A DNA stretch of 55,973 nt from Brevibacillus centrosporus (GTDB lineage: Bacteria > Bacillota > Bacilli > Brevibacillales > Brevibacillaceae): contig NZ_RHHP01000043.1 in the NCBI RefSeq assembly GCF_003710815.1, positions 1 to 55,973 of the forward strand. The letters run 5' to 3'. Below, in pieces: positions 16,733 to 25,160 of this stretch. Below the pieces are notes generated by a model, which was given only the letters and a program-made list of their open reading frames with translations, had not been told where the DNA came from and did not search any database. The first letter of the stretch is position 1. Each line of letters starts with the position of its first letter. Made by a program: the position numbers and the translations under genes.

Positions 16733-17494
16733 ATGAAGCCCCAACTAGAAATCGAAAATCTAGGAAAGCAGCACGCTACTCTCGCAGATGCATGGCTGTT
16801 TCGCCATTTCTCCGCAAGCGTCACCGAACCTGAAATCGTCGGCATCCTCGGCAAATCGGGGCAAGGCAAAAGCACGCTGCTCCGTATTTTGGGACGCTTG
16901 GATAAAGCTAGCCAAGGCAGCATCCGTCTCCAAAATAAAGATCTTAGTCTATGGGAGCCTGAGGCGTGGCGGATGACAATGAGCTATGTCGCCCAGCAGC
17001 CCGTGATGCTGCCTGGAACGGTCGGAGATAATCTACGTATCACGAGCGTGCTCCATCAGCGCCCTTTTGACGAAAAGCTGGCGAAAGACTACATGGAGCA
17101 GCTGGCTTTGGAACATCTGGACTGGGACAAATCAGCAGCTAAGCTCTCAGGTGGTGAAAAGCAGCGTCTCGCTCTCATCCGCAGCCTTCTCTTGCGGCCT
17201 CAGGTGCTCTTATTAGATGAAGTCACATCCTCACTCGATATGATCAGCAAACAAGCTGCAGAACGCCTCCTGATCGATCTGCATACACGTGCAGGCACGA
17301 CTCTGCTCTGGATCACGCATGATCTCGAAGAAGCAAGGACAGCGTGCAACCGGATCTGGTTTATGGCAAACGGACAGCTCGAGGAGGATTCCCCAAGCCA
17401 ATCCTTTTTTCGCTCCCCGCATTCAGCTGCCGCACGTGATTTTCTGAATCACCCGACTTCATCGGCAATGGCAGCCACGGAGGTACAAGCATGA
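16733..17494 (+). CDS. fetA: ABC transporter ATP-binding protein, FetA-like
   Basis: 253 residues. Walker A GKSGQGKST (about residue 43), Q-loop SYVAQQP, signature LSGGEKQR, Walker B VLLLDEVTS and H-loop WITHD are all present. It overlaps the next gene by four bases (ATGA), so the two are coupled. The partner is a UPF0014/FetB permease, which makes this the ATPase of an iron-export-type transporter; the substrate is inferred from the partner family. No Fur-box-like site is seen upstream. Confidence 0.85.
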   Translation: MKPQLEIENLGKQHATLADAWLFRHFSASVTEPEIVGILGKSGQGKSTLLRILGRLDKASQGSIRLQNKDLSLWEPEAWRMTMSYVAQQPVMLPGTVGDNLRITSVLHQRPFDEKLAKDYMEQLALEHLDWDKSAAKLSGGEKQRLALIRSLLLRPQVLLLDEVTSSLDMISKQAAERLLIDLHTRAGTTLLWITHDLEEARTACNRIWFMANGQLEEDSPSQSFFRSPHSAAARDFLNHPTSSAMAATEVQA

Positions 17495-18243
17495 CCTATT
17501 CTTCCTTTTCCTTGTGGTTCGCGTTTGCCTTTGTCCTCATCGCTCTTTTGCTGTCTGTCTGGCAGAAGCTCGGTCTGGAAAAGGAAATCGCTATCGGAAC
17601 AATTCGCTCAACGGTGCAGCTCCTTGTGATCGGCTACGTTCTTCAATTTGTTTTCCACTCCAACAGCACCTGGTTTATTGTGATCCTGATTGTCATGATG
17701 GTGACTGTAGCTGCGAAGAATGCCGCCAGCCGCGGTGCCCAGCTCCCCGGAATCTTCTGGCGAATCGCCTTTTCCCTGCTCATCACCGAAATCATTACGA
17801 TGGGGCTACTAGTCACATTCAAGCTGATTACTCCTACCCCGCAATACTTGATTCCCATGAGCGGAATGATCATCGGCAGCTCCATGGTTGTCTGCGGACT
17901 TTACTTGAATCATATGAATCGGGAAACCGAGAGTGCCCGCGGAGAAATCGAAGCCCTGCTAAGCCTTGGCGCTACTCCTCGTCAAGCGATCCAGGGCGTT
18001 TTGAAGCGCGCAGTCAAGGCGAGTATGATTCCTACCTTTGATACCATGAAAACGATCGGTCTCGTTCAGCTGCCTGGCATGATGACCGGCATGATCGTGG
18101 CCGGTGCCAGTCCGATCGAGGCTGTCCGCTATCAAATTCTGATCATGCTCACTTTCTCCTCTTCTGCGGCTATTTCTGCCGTTCTCATCAGTCTCGTCAG
18201 CTACCGTCTCTGGTTTACCCGTGAAGCATTTTTACGTTCCTAA
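17491..18243 (+). CDS. fetB: FetB-like (UPF0014) permease, putative iron exporter
   Basis: 250 residues with about six to seven membrane segments. Family sequence includes LGLEKEIAIGTIRSTVQLL near the N-terminus, SGMIIGSSMVV and TMKTIGLVQLPGMMTGMIVA. In E. coli FetAB lowers cell iron under oxidative stress, and a similar role is inferred. It is coupled to fetA and closed by a terminator. It lies 2 kb from a Fur-linked siderophore importer, so export and import are encoded side by side. Confidence 0.88.
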   Translation: MTYSSFSLWFAFAFVLIALLLSVWQKLGLEKEIAIGTIRSTVQLLVIGYVLQFVFHSNSTWFIVILIVMMVTVAAKNAASRGAQLPGIFWRIAFSLLITEIITMGLLVTFKLITPTPQYLIPMSGMIIGSSMVVCGLYLNHMNRETESARGEIEALLSLGATPRQAIQGVLKRAVKASMIPTFDTMKTIGLVQLPGMMTGMIVAGASPIEAVRYQILIMLTFSSSAAISAVLISLVSYRLWFTREAFLRS

Positions 18244-18259
18244 TAACTCTTTCTCCACC

Positions 18260-18290
18260 AACTGCCGGGCATCTCGGCAGTTTTTTTTCG
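18260..18290 (+). terminator. Terminator after fetAB
   Basis: ACTGCCGG pairs with TCGGCAGT, followed by eight T residues. Confidence 0.85.
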
Positions 18291-18356
18291 TGAACTGTAA
18301 TGAAAACATGCCCGATACGTCAAATTACAAGGAGAAAGAGCAAAGGTGGTTCCGCT

Positions 18357-18881
18357 ATGGACAAAAACGACTTGATTGAGCAATGGTTTCTGCGCTATGG
18401 CGATGATATTTACAAGTTTCTCGTTTACTACACGGGCAGTAGAGACGTAGATGACTTAGTACAGGATGTTTTCCTCAAGGCTCTCGGCTCCGTTGACTCG
18501 TTTCAAGGGAGATCGCAGCCCAAGACATGGCTCCTGACGATCGCTCGACATACGGCCATCGATCACGCCAGAAAAAAGCGTCTGCGCAGTTGGCTGCCCG
18601 ACATGTGGCTCTCTCATCTGGCTTCCGATGAAAAGACCCCCGAGGAACAGCTGGATCTACAGGAAGAACAACAAGCGCTTTACCGAGCGATCCAGCAAGT
18701 AAAGCCCGCTTATCGAGAGGTACTCATCCTCCGGGGCATCAAAGGTCTGTCTGCCAAAGAAACAGCGGAAATCCTGCAATGGTCGGAAAACAAGGTCAAT
18801 GTCACTTTGCACCGCGCCATGAAAGCAGTCAGAGACAAGCTGGAGCTGGCAGGAAAGGAGCTGATCGGAAATGTCATCTAA
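18357..18881 (+). CDS. ECF-type RNA polymerase sigma factor
   Basis: 174 residues from an ATG preceded by AAAGGTGG. Region 2 (YTGSRDVDDLVQDVFLKAL, then TWLLTIARHTAIDHARKKR) and region 4 (YREVLILRGIKGLSAKETAE, then KVNVTLHRAMKAVRDKL) are complete. It overlaps the next gene, a membrane protein with the layout of an anti-sigma factor, by 11 bases. The regulon is not visible. No clear autoregulatory promoter could be picked by eye. Confidence 0.92.
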   Translation: MDKNDLIEQWFLRYGDDIYKFLVYYTGSRDVDDLVQDVFLKALGSVDSFQGRSQPKTWLLTIARHTAIDHARKKRLRSWLPDMWLSHLASDEKTPEEQLDLQEEQQALYRAIQQVKPAYREVLILRGIKGLSAKETAEILQWSENKVNVTLHRAMKAVRDKLELAGKELIGNVI

Positions 18882-20127
18882 AACAGACGAGCAACTGATG
18901 GAAGAATTGCGCAAACTACCTGATATCCAGATGTCACATGACACTAAACAAAAGATCGTTTCGACGATTCGATCCAAGGAGGCACTCAACATGGAACAAA
19001 CCGTACACCCTCGACGCTTCGGCTATTTCGGAAAAGGATTGGCGATTTGCTCCGTACTCGCAGCTACTGTCTGGATGGGGACCACACTCATCCAAACCAA
19101 CCAGCCAGCAACATTGCCTGGCATCTCTAATGGCGCAAGCCCTACTCCTTCTGCTCCGAATCCAGTACCGAACTCTCAAAACGGTGTCGTAACCCCTACT
19201 CCGACTGCGCCAGCAACCCCTCAAGGCGAGGAATTGCTCAATACCATCCGAAAGAGGGCGGAAAAGGGAGCCGTCATCAACTCGACCTACACTGTAGAGA
19301 CAACTGTTTTTGACGATGTAGAAAAGGCATGGGGGGCTCCAGACCGCTCTGTCTATGCAAATGGGCTCACATACGCTACCTACGAAAAACACGGTGTGGA
19401 GATCGGCTACAACAAAGGCATGCAAATCGTGGAAATCCGTTCGTTCGACCCGCGAATCAAGCAGCTGACCCTCGCCGATATCGAGAAAAAATGGGGAAAA
19501 CCAAATCGTGTCGGAGAATTCGCCGGACAGCAGATCTACACCTACGATGTGACAGACAAGTACCAGGTCAAATTCGCGTTTGAGCCGTCAGCAGCAAACA
19601 ACAACCAGATGGTGCTCGTTCGCTACAGCGTCTACTATCCGCAAGGCAATCACAATCTGATGGCGGATATGAATCCGACAGAGCTGCTGCAAAACCTGCG
19701 CGATCTCGCTAAAGACGGAAAAACGCTCGGAAGCGAGTTCCGCGTAGAAAAGGATGTTTTCGATACGGTTGAAAAAGAGTGGGGCAAACCGGATATCGTC
19801 TCGACTGTCAATGGAATCACCTACAATACGTATCGTGGCCGCGGTTTAGTCTTTGGCTTCAATAAAGGAATGCAGATCGTCGATATCCGCTCCTATAACT
19901 ATCAGCTGCAGTACATCCCTCTGGCAGACGTCGTGAAAACATTGGGCAAACCGCAAAGCAACGCCAATGTCGGCGGGCAAACCATCTACACCTACAAGGT
20001 CAACGACAACTACGAGCTGAAGATCGTCTTCTCCGGCATCTACGACGGAAGCAATGCCAACAAGCTGTACATCGATCATGTCAATGTCTTTTATCCACGA
20101 GGAACGATCAACAACATGGCTGGATAA
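18871..20127 (+). CDS. Membrane anti-sigma-like protein with two DUF4309 (YjgB-like) repeats
   Basis: 418 residues. A short cytoplasmic part (1 to about 45) precedes one membrane segment (YFGKGLAICSVLAATVW), then a Pro/Thr/Ser-rich linker, then two extracellular copies of the same domain (about 125-250 and 270-415). Each copy has VEKAWGxP or VEKEWGKP, GxTYxTY, GYNKGMQIVEIRS or FNKGMQIVDIRS, and ends in QIYTYDV or TIYTYKV with a YY/FYP strand. Translational overlap with the sigma gene supports an anti-sigma role. The repeats probably sense something outside the cell; ligand unknown. Confidence 0.75.
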   Translation: MSSKTDEQLMEELRKLPDIQMSHDTKQKIVSTIRSKEALNMEQTVHPRRFGYFGKGLAICSVLAATVWMGTTLIQTNQPATLPGISNGASPTPSAPNPVPNSQNGVVTPTPTAPATPQGEELLNTIRKRAEKGAVINSTYTVETTVFDDVEKAWGAPDRSVYANGLTYATYEKHGVEIGYNKGMQIVEIRSFDPRIKQLTLADIEKKWGKPNRVGEFAGQQIYTYDVTDKYQVKFAFEPSAANNNQMVLVRYSVYYPQGNHNLMADMNPTELLQNLRDLAKDGKTLGSEFRVEKDVFDTVEKEWGKPDIVSTVNGITYNTYRGRGLVFGFNKGMQIVDIRSYNYQLQYIPLADVVKTLGKPQSNANVGGQTIYTYKVNDNYELKIVFSGIYDGSNANKLYIDHVNVFYPRGTINNMAG

Positions 20128-20146
20128 CTTCCCCTAGTAGCAACGA

Positions 20147-20187
20147 AGCACACACGAGCTCCCCAAGAGCTTATGTGTGCTTTTTTT
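20147..20187 (+). terminator. Terminator after the sigma/anti-sigma operon
   Basis: AGCACACACGAGCT pairs with AGCTTATGTGTGCT, with a run of seven T residues. Confidence 0.85.
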
Positions 20188-20196
20188 GGAAGACAA

Positions 20197-20233
20197 AAAG
20201 ACGACCGGAGCCCATACGCTCCAATCGTCTTTC
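20197..20233 (-). terminator. Terminator after siderophore-binding protein 1
   Basis: AAGACGATTGGAGCG pairs with GCTCCGGTCGTCTT on the minus strand, followed by TTTTTG. Confidence 0.8.
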
Positions 20234-20247
20234 TGTTAGCGAAAACC

Positions 20248-21270
20248 TTATTTACCGATGATGTAGCCTTCCAGCTCATCCAGTACTTTGTTCGCTGCGA
20301 TTACACCGCCGGAAGTGTTCCAGATGGTGTCATCCACTTTGAATGCTTTACCCGCTTTTACTACGTTCAGGTTTTTCCAGAGAGAATCATTTGTCCACTC
20401 TTGCTCCAGCTTGGAAGCTTCGCCTTTACCTGTTTCGTAAGTGAAGTAGAACATGATGTCGCCGTCCATCTCAGGAATGCGCTCTTTTGTTACTTCTGCT
20501 GCGAACTCTTCCTTGTTTTGGGAGGCTGGACGAGCAAGTCCGAGATCTTTGAAGATAGCGCCAGTGAAGGTGTCGTTGTAGTAAATGCGAACTTTACCTG
20601 GCATGAAACGTACTACGGAAACTTGTGTTTTCAGCTTGTCGCCTGCTTTAGCTTTGAACTCTTCTACACGCTTGTTCCAGTCAGCGATGACTTTCTCGCC
20701 TTCTGCTTTTTTGTTTACTGCTTCAGCGAACAGGGAGAAGTTTGCTTTCCAGTCACCGCGTGGCTCATCTACGAAAACAGTTGGTGCGATTGCACTCAAT
20801 TGCTGATAAATTTTCTCTTGGCGGAATTTCATACCCAGAATCAGGTCTGGCTTCAGAGCCGCGATGGCTTCCAGGTTTGGTTGAGACTCAGAACCAACTA
20901 CTTTTACACCTTCCAATTGCGGTTTTACAAAATCGTAGAACTGCGTTGGATCAGTAAAGGAACCTACAGCACCGACAGGTTTTACACCCAGGGCCAGAAG
21001 TGTTTCCACCCCTTGCGTAGTCAGCATAACAACGCGTTGTGGCGTACCTTTAATAGTCGTTTCGCCCATGACGTGTTTGACTGTGTAAGATTGATCCGCG
21101 CTACCAGTGTTGCCATTGCCGCCTGCCGCTTGTTCGGCTGGCTTTTGTTCGGCTGGCTTTTGTTCAGCCGCTTGTTGACCTCCGCCGCAGCCAGTTACGA
21201 TCAACAGCATCGCCATCAGGACAGCAAAAAATGCCTTGCCGCCTGCGGTCCGATATGTACGAGAAAACAT
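20248..21270 (-). CDS. Iron-siderophore ABC transporter substrate-binding lipoprotein (1)
   Basis: 340 residues. Lipoprotein signal with lipobox LIVTGC, then a Glu/Lys/Pro-rich linker with repeats of AEQKP, then a type III periplasmic-binding fold (VKHVMGETTIKGTPQRVV, AIAALKPDLILG, the helix region near 150-200, VDDTIWNTSGGVIAA). It would bind a ferric siderophore at the outer membrane face; the ligand is not readable. It is divergent from its permease genes across 218 bp with two Fur-box-like sites. The start is preceded by GAAGGAAGGGG. Confidence 0.9.
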   Translation of the reverse strand: MFSRTYRTAGGKAFFAVLMAMLLIVTGCGGGQQAAEQKPAEQKPAEQAAGGNGNTGSADQSYTVKHVMGETTIKGTPQRVVMLTTQGVETLLALGVKPVGAVGSFTDPTQFYDFVKPQLEGVKVVGSESQPNLEAIAALKPDLILGMKFRQEKIYQQLSAIAPTVFVDEPRGDWKANFSLFAEAVNKKAEGEKVIADWNKRVEEFKAKAGDKLKTQVSVVRFMPGKVRIYYNDTFTGAIFKDLGLARPASQNKEEFAAEVTKERIPEMDGDIMFYFTYETGKGEASKLEQEWTNDSLWKNLNVVKAGKAFKVDDTIWNTSGGVIAANKVLDELEGYIIGK

Positions 21271-21328
21271 GATGAAAGGACCCCTTCCTTCTCTAAAAGT
21301 TCACGTTGAGATTGAGAATTACCTTCAA

Positions 21329-21343
21329 TAACAATGATTATCC
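21329..21343. promoter_or_regulatory. Fur-box-like site
   Basis: TAACAATGATTATCC matches the 7-1-7 consensus TGATAATNATTATCA at 11 of 14 fixed positions. It lies between the divergent binding-protein and permease genes, nearer the binding protein. Confidence 0.6.
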
Positions 21344-21376
21344 TACAGGCAAGCCCATAAGAAGTCAACAAGAAAT

Positions 21377-21391
21377 TGATAATGACTATCA
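21377..21391. promoter_or_regulatory. Fur box
   Basis: TGATAATGACTATCA matches the 7-1-7 Fur consensus at 13 of 14 fixed positions. It can control both divergent siderophore transcripts. Confidence 0.8.
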
Positions 21392-21488
21392 ACATCATTG
21401 ACACATCTCCCACCTCCATCTAAACTTAACCTTGTTACGAAATTCACTCTAATGAAAGCAGACTGCTAAATAAAAGGATGTAACTGCC

Positions 21489-22499
21489 ATGAATGCTTTA
21501 TTATCCAGCAATTTTCGTAAGATTTTGGGAGTCGTTTTCGCCCTTCTTTTTCTTGCTTATCTCAGCTATGCCAGTCTCGTTTTCGGCGTAATCGATACGA
21601 GCTGGCAGACGGCTATCGATGCGTACACACAGTTCAACGGCACAAACGAGCACATCGTTATCAAAGAGGTCCGTGTCCCGCGTGTGCTAAACGGTCTCAC
21701 CGTCGGCTTTTGTCTCGGCGTGGCAGGTATGCTGCTGCAATCGCTGACGCGAAATCCTGTAGCAGATGTGGAGCTGTTCGGTCTCAATGCAGGCGCTTCC
21801 GTTTTCGTCGTGTTCGCCGTCACCTTCTTTGGCATCAGCTCCCTGACCGAGTTTACTTGGATCTCCTTCGTTGGTGCAGCCGTAGCAGGCCTTATCGTGT
21901 ATATATTAGGCTCCCTGGGACGAGATGGTTTGACACCAGTCAAGCTCGTGCTCGCGGGTGCTGCAATTACTGCCCTGGCCGGATCTATTCGACACGGCAT
22001 GATGGTATTAAATGAAAAGGCTACCGACGAGGTCCTCTTCTGGCTCGCAGGCTCCATCGGTGGCAGAAAGCTCGAATATTTGGCCACCGTGTTTCCTTAC
22101 ATGCTGCTCGCATGGATTGCTGCCTTCCTGCTAGCTCGCCCTATTCAAACGCTTTTAATGGGGGATGATGTCGCAAAAGGCTTGGGGCAACGAACGCTGC
22201 TCGTCAAAATCCTCACCGGTGTGGTCATCGTGCTTTTGTCCGGTTGCGCTGTAGCTGTGGCTGGCCCAATCGGCTTTGTCGGCCTGGTCACTCCTCATCT
22301 CGCCCGGTACTTTGTCGGGATCAGCACGGCATGGGGAATGTTGTACAGCGGTTTGCTCGGCTCGATCCTGCTGCTAGTCTCAGACATCGCCGCTCGCTTT
22401 ATCGCGATGCCTGCTGAAGTACCGATTGGTGTAATGACAGCCCTTATCGGCATCCCATTCTTCATCTATGTCGCACGAAAGGGGCTGGAAAAAGGATGA
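21489..22499 (+). CDS. Iron-siderophore ABC permease (1a), FecCD family
   Basis: 336 residues, about nine membrane segments. FecCD hallmarks: KEVRVPRVLNGLTVGFCLGV, GMLLQSLTRNPVADVELFG, and VAGPIGFVGLVTPHLAR near residue 255 (the coupling region for the ATPase). It forms a heterodimer with the next gene, which it overlaps by four bases. Transcribed with the second permease and ATPase under the Fur boxes at 21329 and 21377. Confidence 0.95.
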   Translation: MNALLSSNFRKILGVVFALLFLAYLSYASLVFGVIDTSWQTAIDAYTQFNGTNEHIVIKEVRVPRVLNGLTVGFCLGVAGMLLQSLTRNPVADVELFGLNAGASVFVVFAVTFFGISSLTEFTWISFVGAAVAGLIVYILGSLGRDGLTPVKLVLAGAAITALAGSIRHGMMVLNEKATDEVLFWLAGSIGGRKLEYLATVFPYMLLAWIAAFLLARPIQTLLMGDDVAKGLGQRTLLVKILTGVVIVLLSGCAVAVAGPIGFVGLVTPHLARYFVGISTAWGMLYSGLLGSILLLVSDIAARFIAMPAEVPIGVMTALIGIPFFIYVARKGLEKG

Positions 22500-23527
22500 A
22501 ACAATACCTGCCTCTCCGCATTGGCAAGACATCCATTCATCTACATAAGAAAACCGTGGTTTACACAACCCTGGCGATTCTGCTGACCATTGTAGCTGCT
22601 ATCGTCAGTCTGGGAATAGGTGAAATGTACATTCGCCCTCTCGACGTCGTCAAAGCCTTGCTTGGCTTCGGTGCCGAGCAAGATGCGCTAATCGTTCAGC
22701 AGTTCCGCATGCCACGGATCATCATCGCCATTCTCGTCGGTGCCGCTCTAGCTGCTGCCGGTGCCATCATGCAAGGGATCGTGCGAAATCCGCTGGCTGC
22801 TCCAGACATTCTCGGCATTTCCAGCGGGGCATCCGTGGCGGCTGTGGCGTTTTTGCTCTTCTTTGAAAACGTCAGTATCAAGTGGCTGCCACCTACGTCC
22901 TTTCTCGGAGCCATGGCGACTACGATTCTCCTTTATGCGCTCGCTTGGAAAAAAGGCGTGACCCCGCTGCGACTCGTGTTAATCGGGGTAGGGATAAAGA
23001 TCGCTGCAGGCGCGGTCGTGACGCTCTTGATCATGTTCAGCCCGTTTCTTTTGCAAAACAAAGCCTTGCTCTGGCTGACAGGCAGTATCTACGGTGTGGA
23101 CTGGAATGATGTGCTGATGATCCTGCCGTGGGTTGTGATCTTGATCGTGGCAGCTGCCTTGCTCGCGAGAAGAGTGAACATTCAACAGCTCGGAGACGAT
23201 ATTGCTACCAGCTTGGGAAGCTTCCTGCAGCTGGATCGCTTTCTCCTCCTGATCATCTGTGCCGCATTGACTGGTACAGCTGTTTCTGTAGGCGGAGACA
23301 TCAGCTTCGTCGCACTGCTCGCGCCTCACATCGCCAAGCAGCTGATTGGCCCCTCTTTTGGTGGAGCCTTGCCGCTTTCGGCTTTTATCGGATCCTTGAT
23401 TCTCTTGATTGCCGATCTCATCGGCCGCGTCGCTTTTTCACCGCTCGACATACCGGTCGGCGTTTTCACCTCAGCAGTGGGCGCCCCGTTCTTCATTTAC
23501 CTGCTTTACAAAAATCGAAATCGCTAG
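22496..23527 (+). CDS. Iron-siderophore ABC permease (1b), FecCD family
   Basis: 343 residues, about nine to ten membrane segments. Hallmarks: QQFRMPRIIIAILVGAAL, GAIMQGIVRNPLAAPDILG and DISFVALLAPHIAKQL. It starts inside the end of the first permease (ATGA overlap) and pairs with it. Confidence 0.95.
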   Translation: MKQYLPLRIGKTSIHLHKKTVVYTTLAILLTIVAAIVSLGIGEMYIRPLDVVKALLGFGAEQDALIVQQFRMPRIIIAILVGAALAAAGAIMQGIVRNPLAAPDILGISSGASVAAVAFLLFFENVSIKWLPPTSFLGAMATTILLYALAWKKGVTPLRLVLIGVGIKIAAGAVVTLLIMFSPFLLQNKALLWLTGSIYGVDWNDVLMILPWVVILIVAAALLARRVNIQQLGDDIATSLGSFLQLDRFLLLIICAALTGTAVSVGGDISFVALLAPHIAKQLIGPSFGGALPLSAFIGSLILLIADLIGRVAFSPLDIPVGVFTSAVGAPFFIYLLYKNRNR

Positions 23528-23540
23528 TGGAAGGAGACGA

Positions 23541-24374
23541 ATGATCATGCAAGCTCTGGAAACCCGTCAGCTCACTTTGTCCTATGGAGATCGCAACATC
23601 ATTGAGACACTGGATTTGAATATCCCCCGTGGAAAAATCACCGTCTTTATCGGGAGTAACGGAAGCGGGAAGTCTACTCTGCTTCGTTCCCTGGCTCGCC
23701 TGCTCAAGCCAAAGGAAGGAGCCATCCTGCTCGAAGGGGAATCCATCGCCAAGCGCTCGACCAAGGAAGTAGCGAAACGACTGGCTATCCTGCCCCAAGG
23801 TCCTACCGCTCCGGAAGGTTTGACCGTTCTCCAGCTGGTGAAGCAAGGACGCTATCCTTACCAAAACTGGCTTCAGCAATGGTCCGAGGAAGATGAGAAA
23901 ATGGTGAATCGAGCGCTGGAAGCGACTCAGCTGACTGCCCTCGCCAATCGTCCGGTCGACTCTCTCTCCGGCGGTCAACGCCAACGCGCCTGGATCGCGA
24001 TGACGCTGGCGCAAGGAACGGAAACCATCCTGCTGGATGAGCCGACTACCTACCTCGATATGTCTCACCAAATTGAGATTCTGGACCTGCTGTTTGAGTT
24101 GAACGAAACCGAGCAGCGTACCATCGTGATGGTCTTGCATGATCTGAATCTGGCTTGCCGCTACGCTCACCACATCGTGGCAGTCCACAATTCCACAGTC
24201 GTGGCAGAAGGCTCGCCTGATGACGTACTGACAACGGATCTCGTGCGAACCGTATTCGATATGGATTGCCAGATCACACTCGATCCTCTGTATGGCACGC
24301 CGATGTGCATTCCGTACAGCAAAAGCCGGCTGGCTGCCGCCGTGCTGGAGAAAAAAACTGCGCTGCTTTCCTGA
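23541..24374 (+). CDS. Iron-siderophore ABC transporter ATP-binding protein
   Basis: 277 residues from an ATG behind GGAAGGAG; the longer frame upstream lies inside the permease gene. Walker A GSNGSGKST, Q-loop ILPQGP, signature LSGGQRQR, Walker B TILLDEPTTYLDM and H-loop VLHDLN are complete. It is the only siderophore-type ATPase in the window, while two permease pairs and three binding proteins exist, so it may also serve the locus at 35-40 kb as B. subtilis YusV serves several systems. That sharing is inferred. Confidence 0.93.
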   Translation: MIMQALETRQLTLSYGDRNIIETLDLNIPRGKITVFIGSNGSGKSTLLRSLARLLKPKEGAILLEGESIAKRSTKEVAKRLAILPQGPTAPEGLTVLQLVKQGRYPYQNWLQQWSEEDEKMVNRALEATQLTALANRPVDSLSGGQRQRAWIAMTLAQGTETILLDEPTTYLDMSHQIEILDLLFELNETEQRTIVMVLHDLNLACRYAHHIVAVHNSTVVAEGSPDDVLTTDLVRTVFDMDCQITLDPLYGTPMCIPYSKSRLAAAVLEKKTALLS

Positions 24375-24435
24375 TTAGAAAACTTGGTCCGCCAAGCCTT
24401 TTCGCAAGAGCCTTAGTTGTCTTTCTGTACAAGCA

Positions 24436-24471
24436 AATACTGACCCCATCCGTGCGGGTCAGTATTTTTTT
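24436..24471 (+). terminator. Terminator of siderophore operon 1
   Basis: ATACTGACCC pairs with GGGTCAGTAT, followed by seven T residues. Confidence 0.9.
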
Positions 24472-24573
24472 GCTTTTTGCATGCACAGGCGAAAGAGATA
24501 TAGGCACACTCCGCCCCTTCTCCATACAATGGAAGTATCATCGGTTTTCTGCCAGCGGAAGGGAGTGTGCGTG

Positions 24574-25079
24574 ATGAAGCCAACCAAGTCTATCAAAGGA
24601 AACCAACAAAATCCGACGTCGACGTCCCCTCCTGACTCCCTAGGCTCCTTGCAGGAGTATGTATACGTGCGCCCAAAGTATACGACTGGATACTCTCCAG
24701 CTGCTGGCAGCGATACCAGATAGCCGTTCCGGAACCATACATTTGCATTTTGCAAAAGGCCTTATGCTCCGGGCGTGACATCTACGTAAGCTGATTGGAT
24801 CCCTTCTCCGTCGACTGTGCTAAAGCTCTGTCTATACGAGTGCTTCCACCGATTCGCCGGACGGTTCTACCTGTAAGTGGTCACGGCTTTCCAGCAGGCG
24901 TCGTTCGCACTGTGCTCGAGCTTTGTGCCTCGATTTTTGTTTTTGCGGACAGTGAGCTGCTGTTTGATTTCACGACCACCCTGCTCTTGCTAGACGAGCT
25001 GGTTGCCTGTACAGAACTCATCGAAGAGGCGATAGCACAAACCGATATCCAAGCCAAACCATGCCCGCCTCGGCGATAG
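24574..25079 (+). pseudogene. Decayed gene, frameshift plus in-frame TGA, possibly a spore-surface or DUF3794-like protein
   Basis: An ATG at 24574 has GGAAGGGAG upstream and opens MKPTKSIKG, running to LQEYVYVRPK. There the frame must shift by one missing base (near 24675) to continue VYDWILSSCWQRYQIAVPEP. This runs to a TGA at 24792-24794 and then on in the same frame to a TAG at 25077-25079 (VLPPIRRTVLPVSG, then VRTVLELCASIFVF and DIQAKPCP). The (K)VYDW motif followed by strand-rich, Cys-containing sequence resembles small spore-coat-like proteins of Bacilli. The family is a guess; the shared frame across both lesions is what is seen. Confidence 0.45.
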
Positions 25080-25093
25080 CTCGATAAGCAACG

Positions 25094-25140
25094 TAAAAAA
25101 GGGCTGTTTCCACACCTTTTACAGGTGGAAACAGCCCTTA
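25094..25140 (-). terminator. Terminator of the glycolytic operon after eno
   Basis: AAGGGCTGTTTCCACCTGT pairs with ACAGGTGTGGAAACAGCCCTT on the minus strand, with TTTTTT after it. A long, strong hairpin. Confidence 0.9.
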
Positions 25141-25160
25141 TCTTCCTATGCGATTCGATA

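Noticed and set aside
24459..24755. 98-residue minus-strand frame
   Set aside because: It would end inside the siderophore operon terminator and runs opposite a plus-strand frame with a good ribosome binding site.
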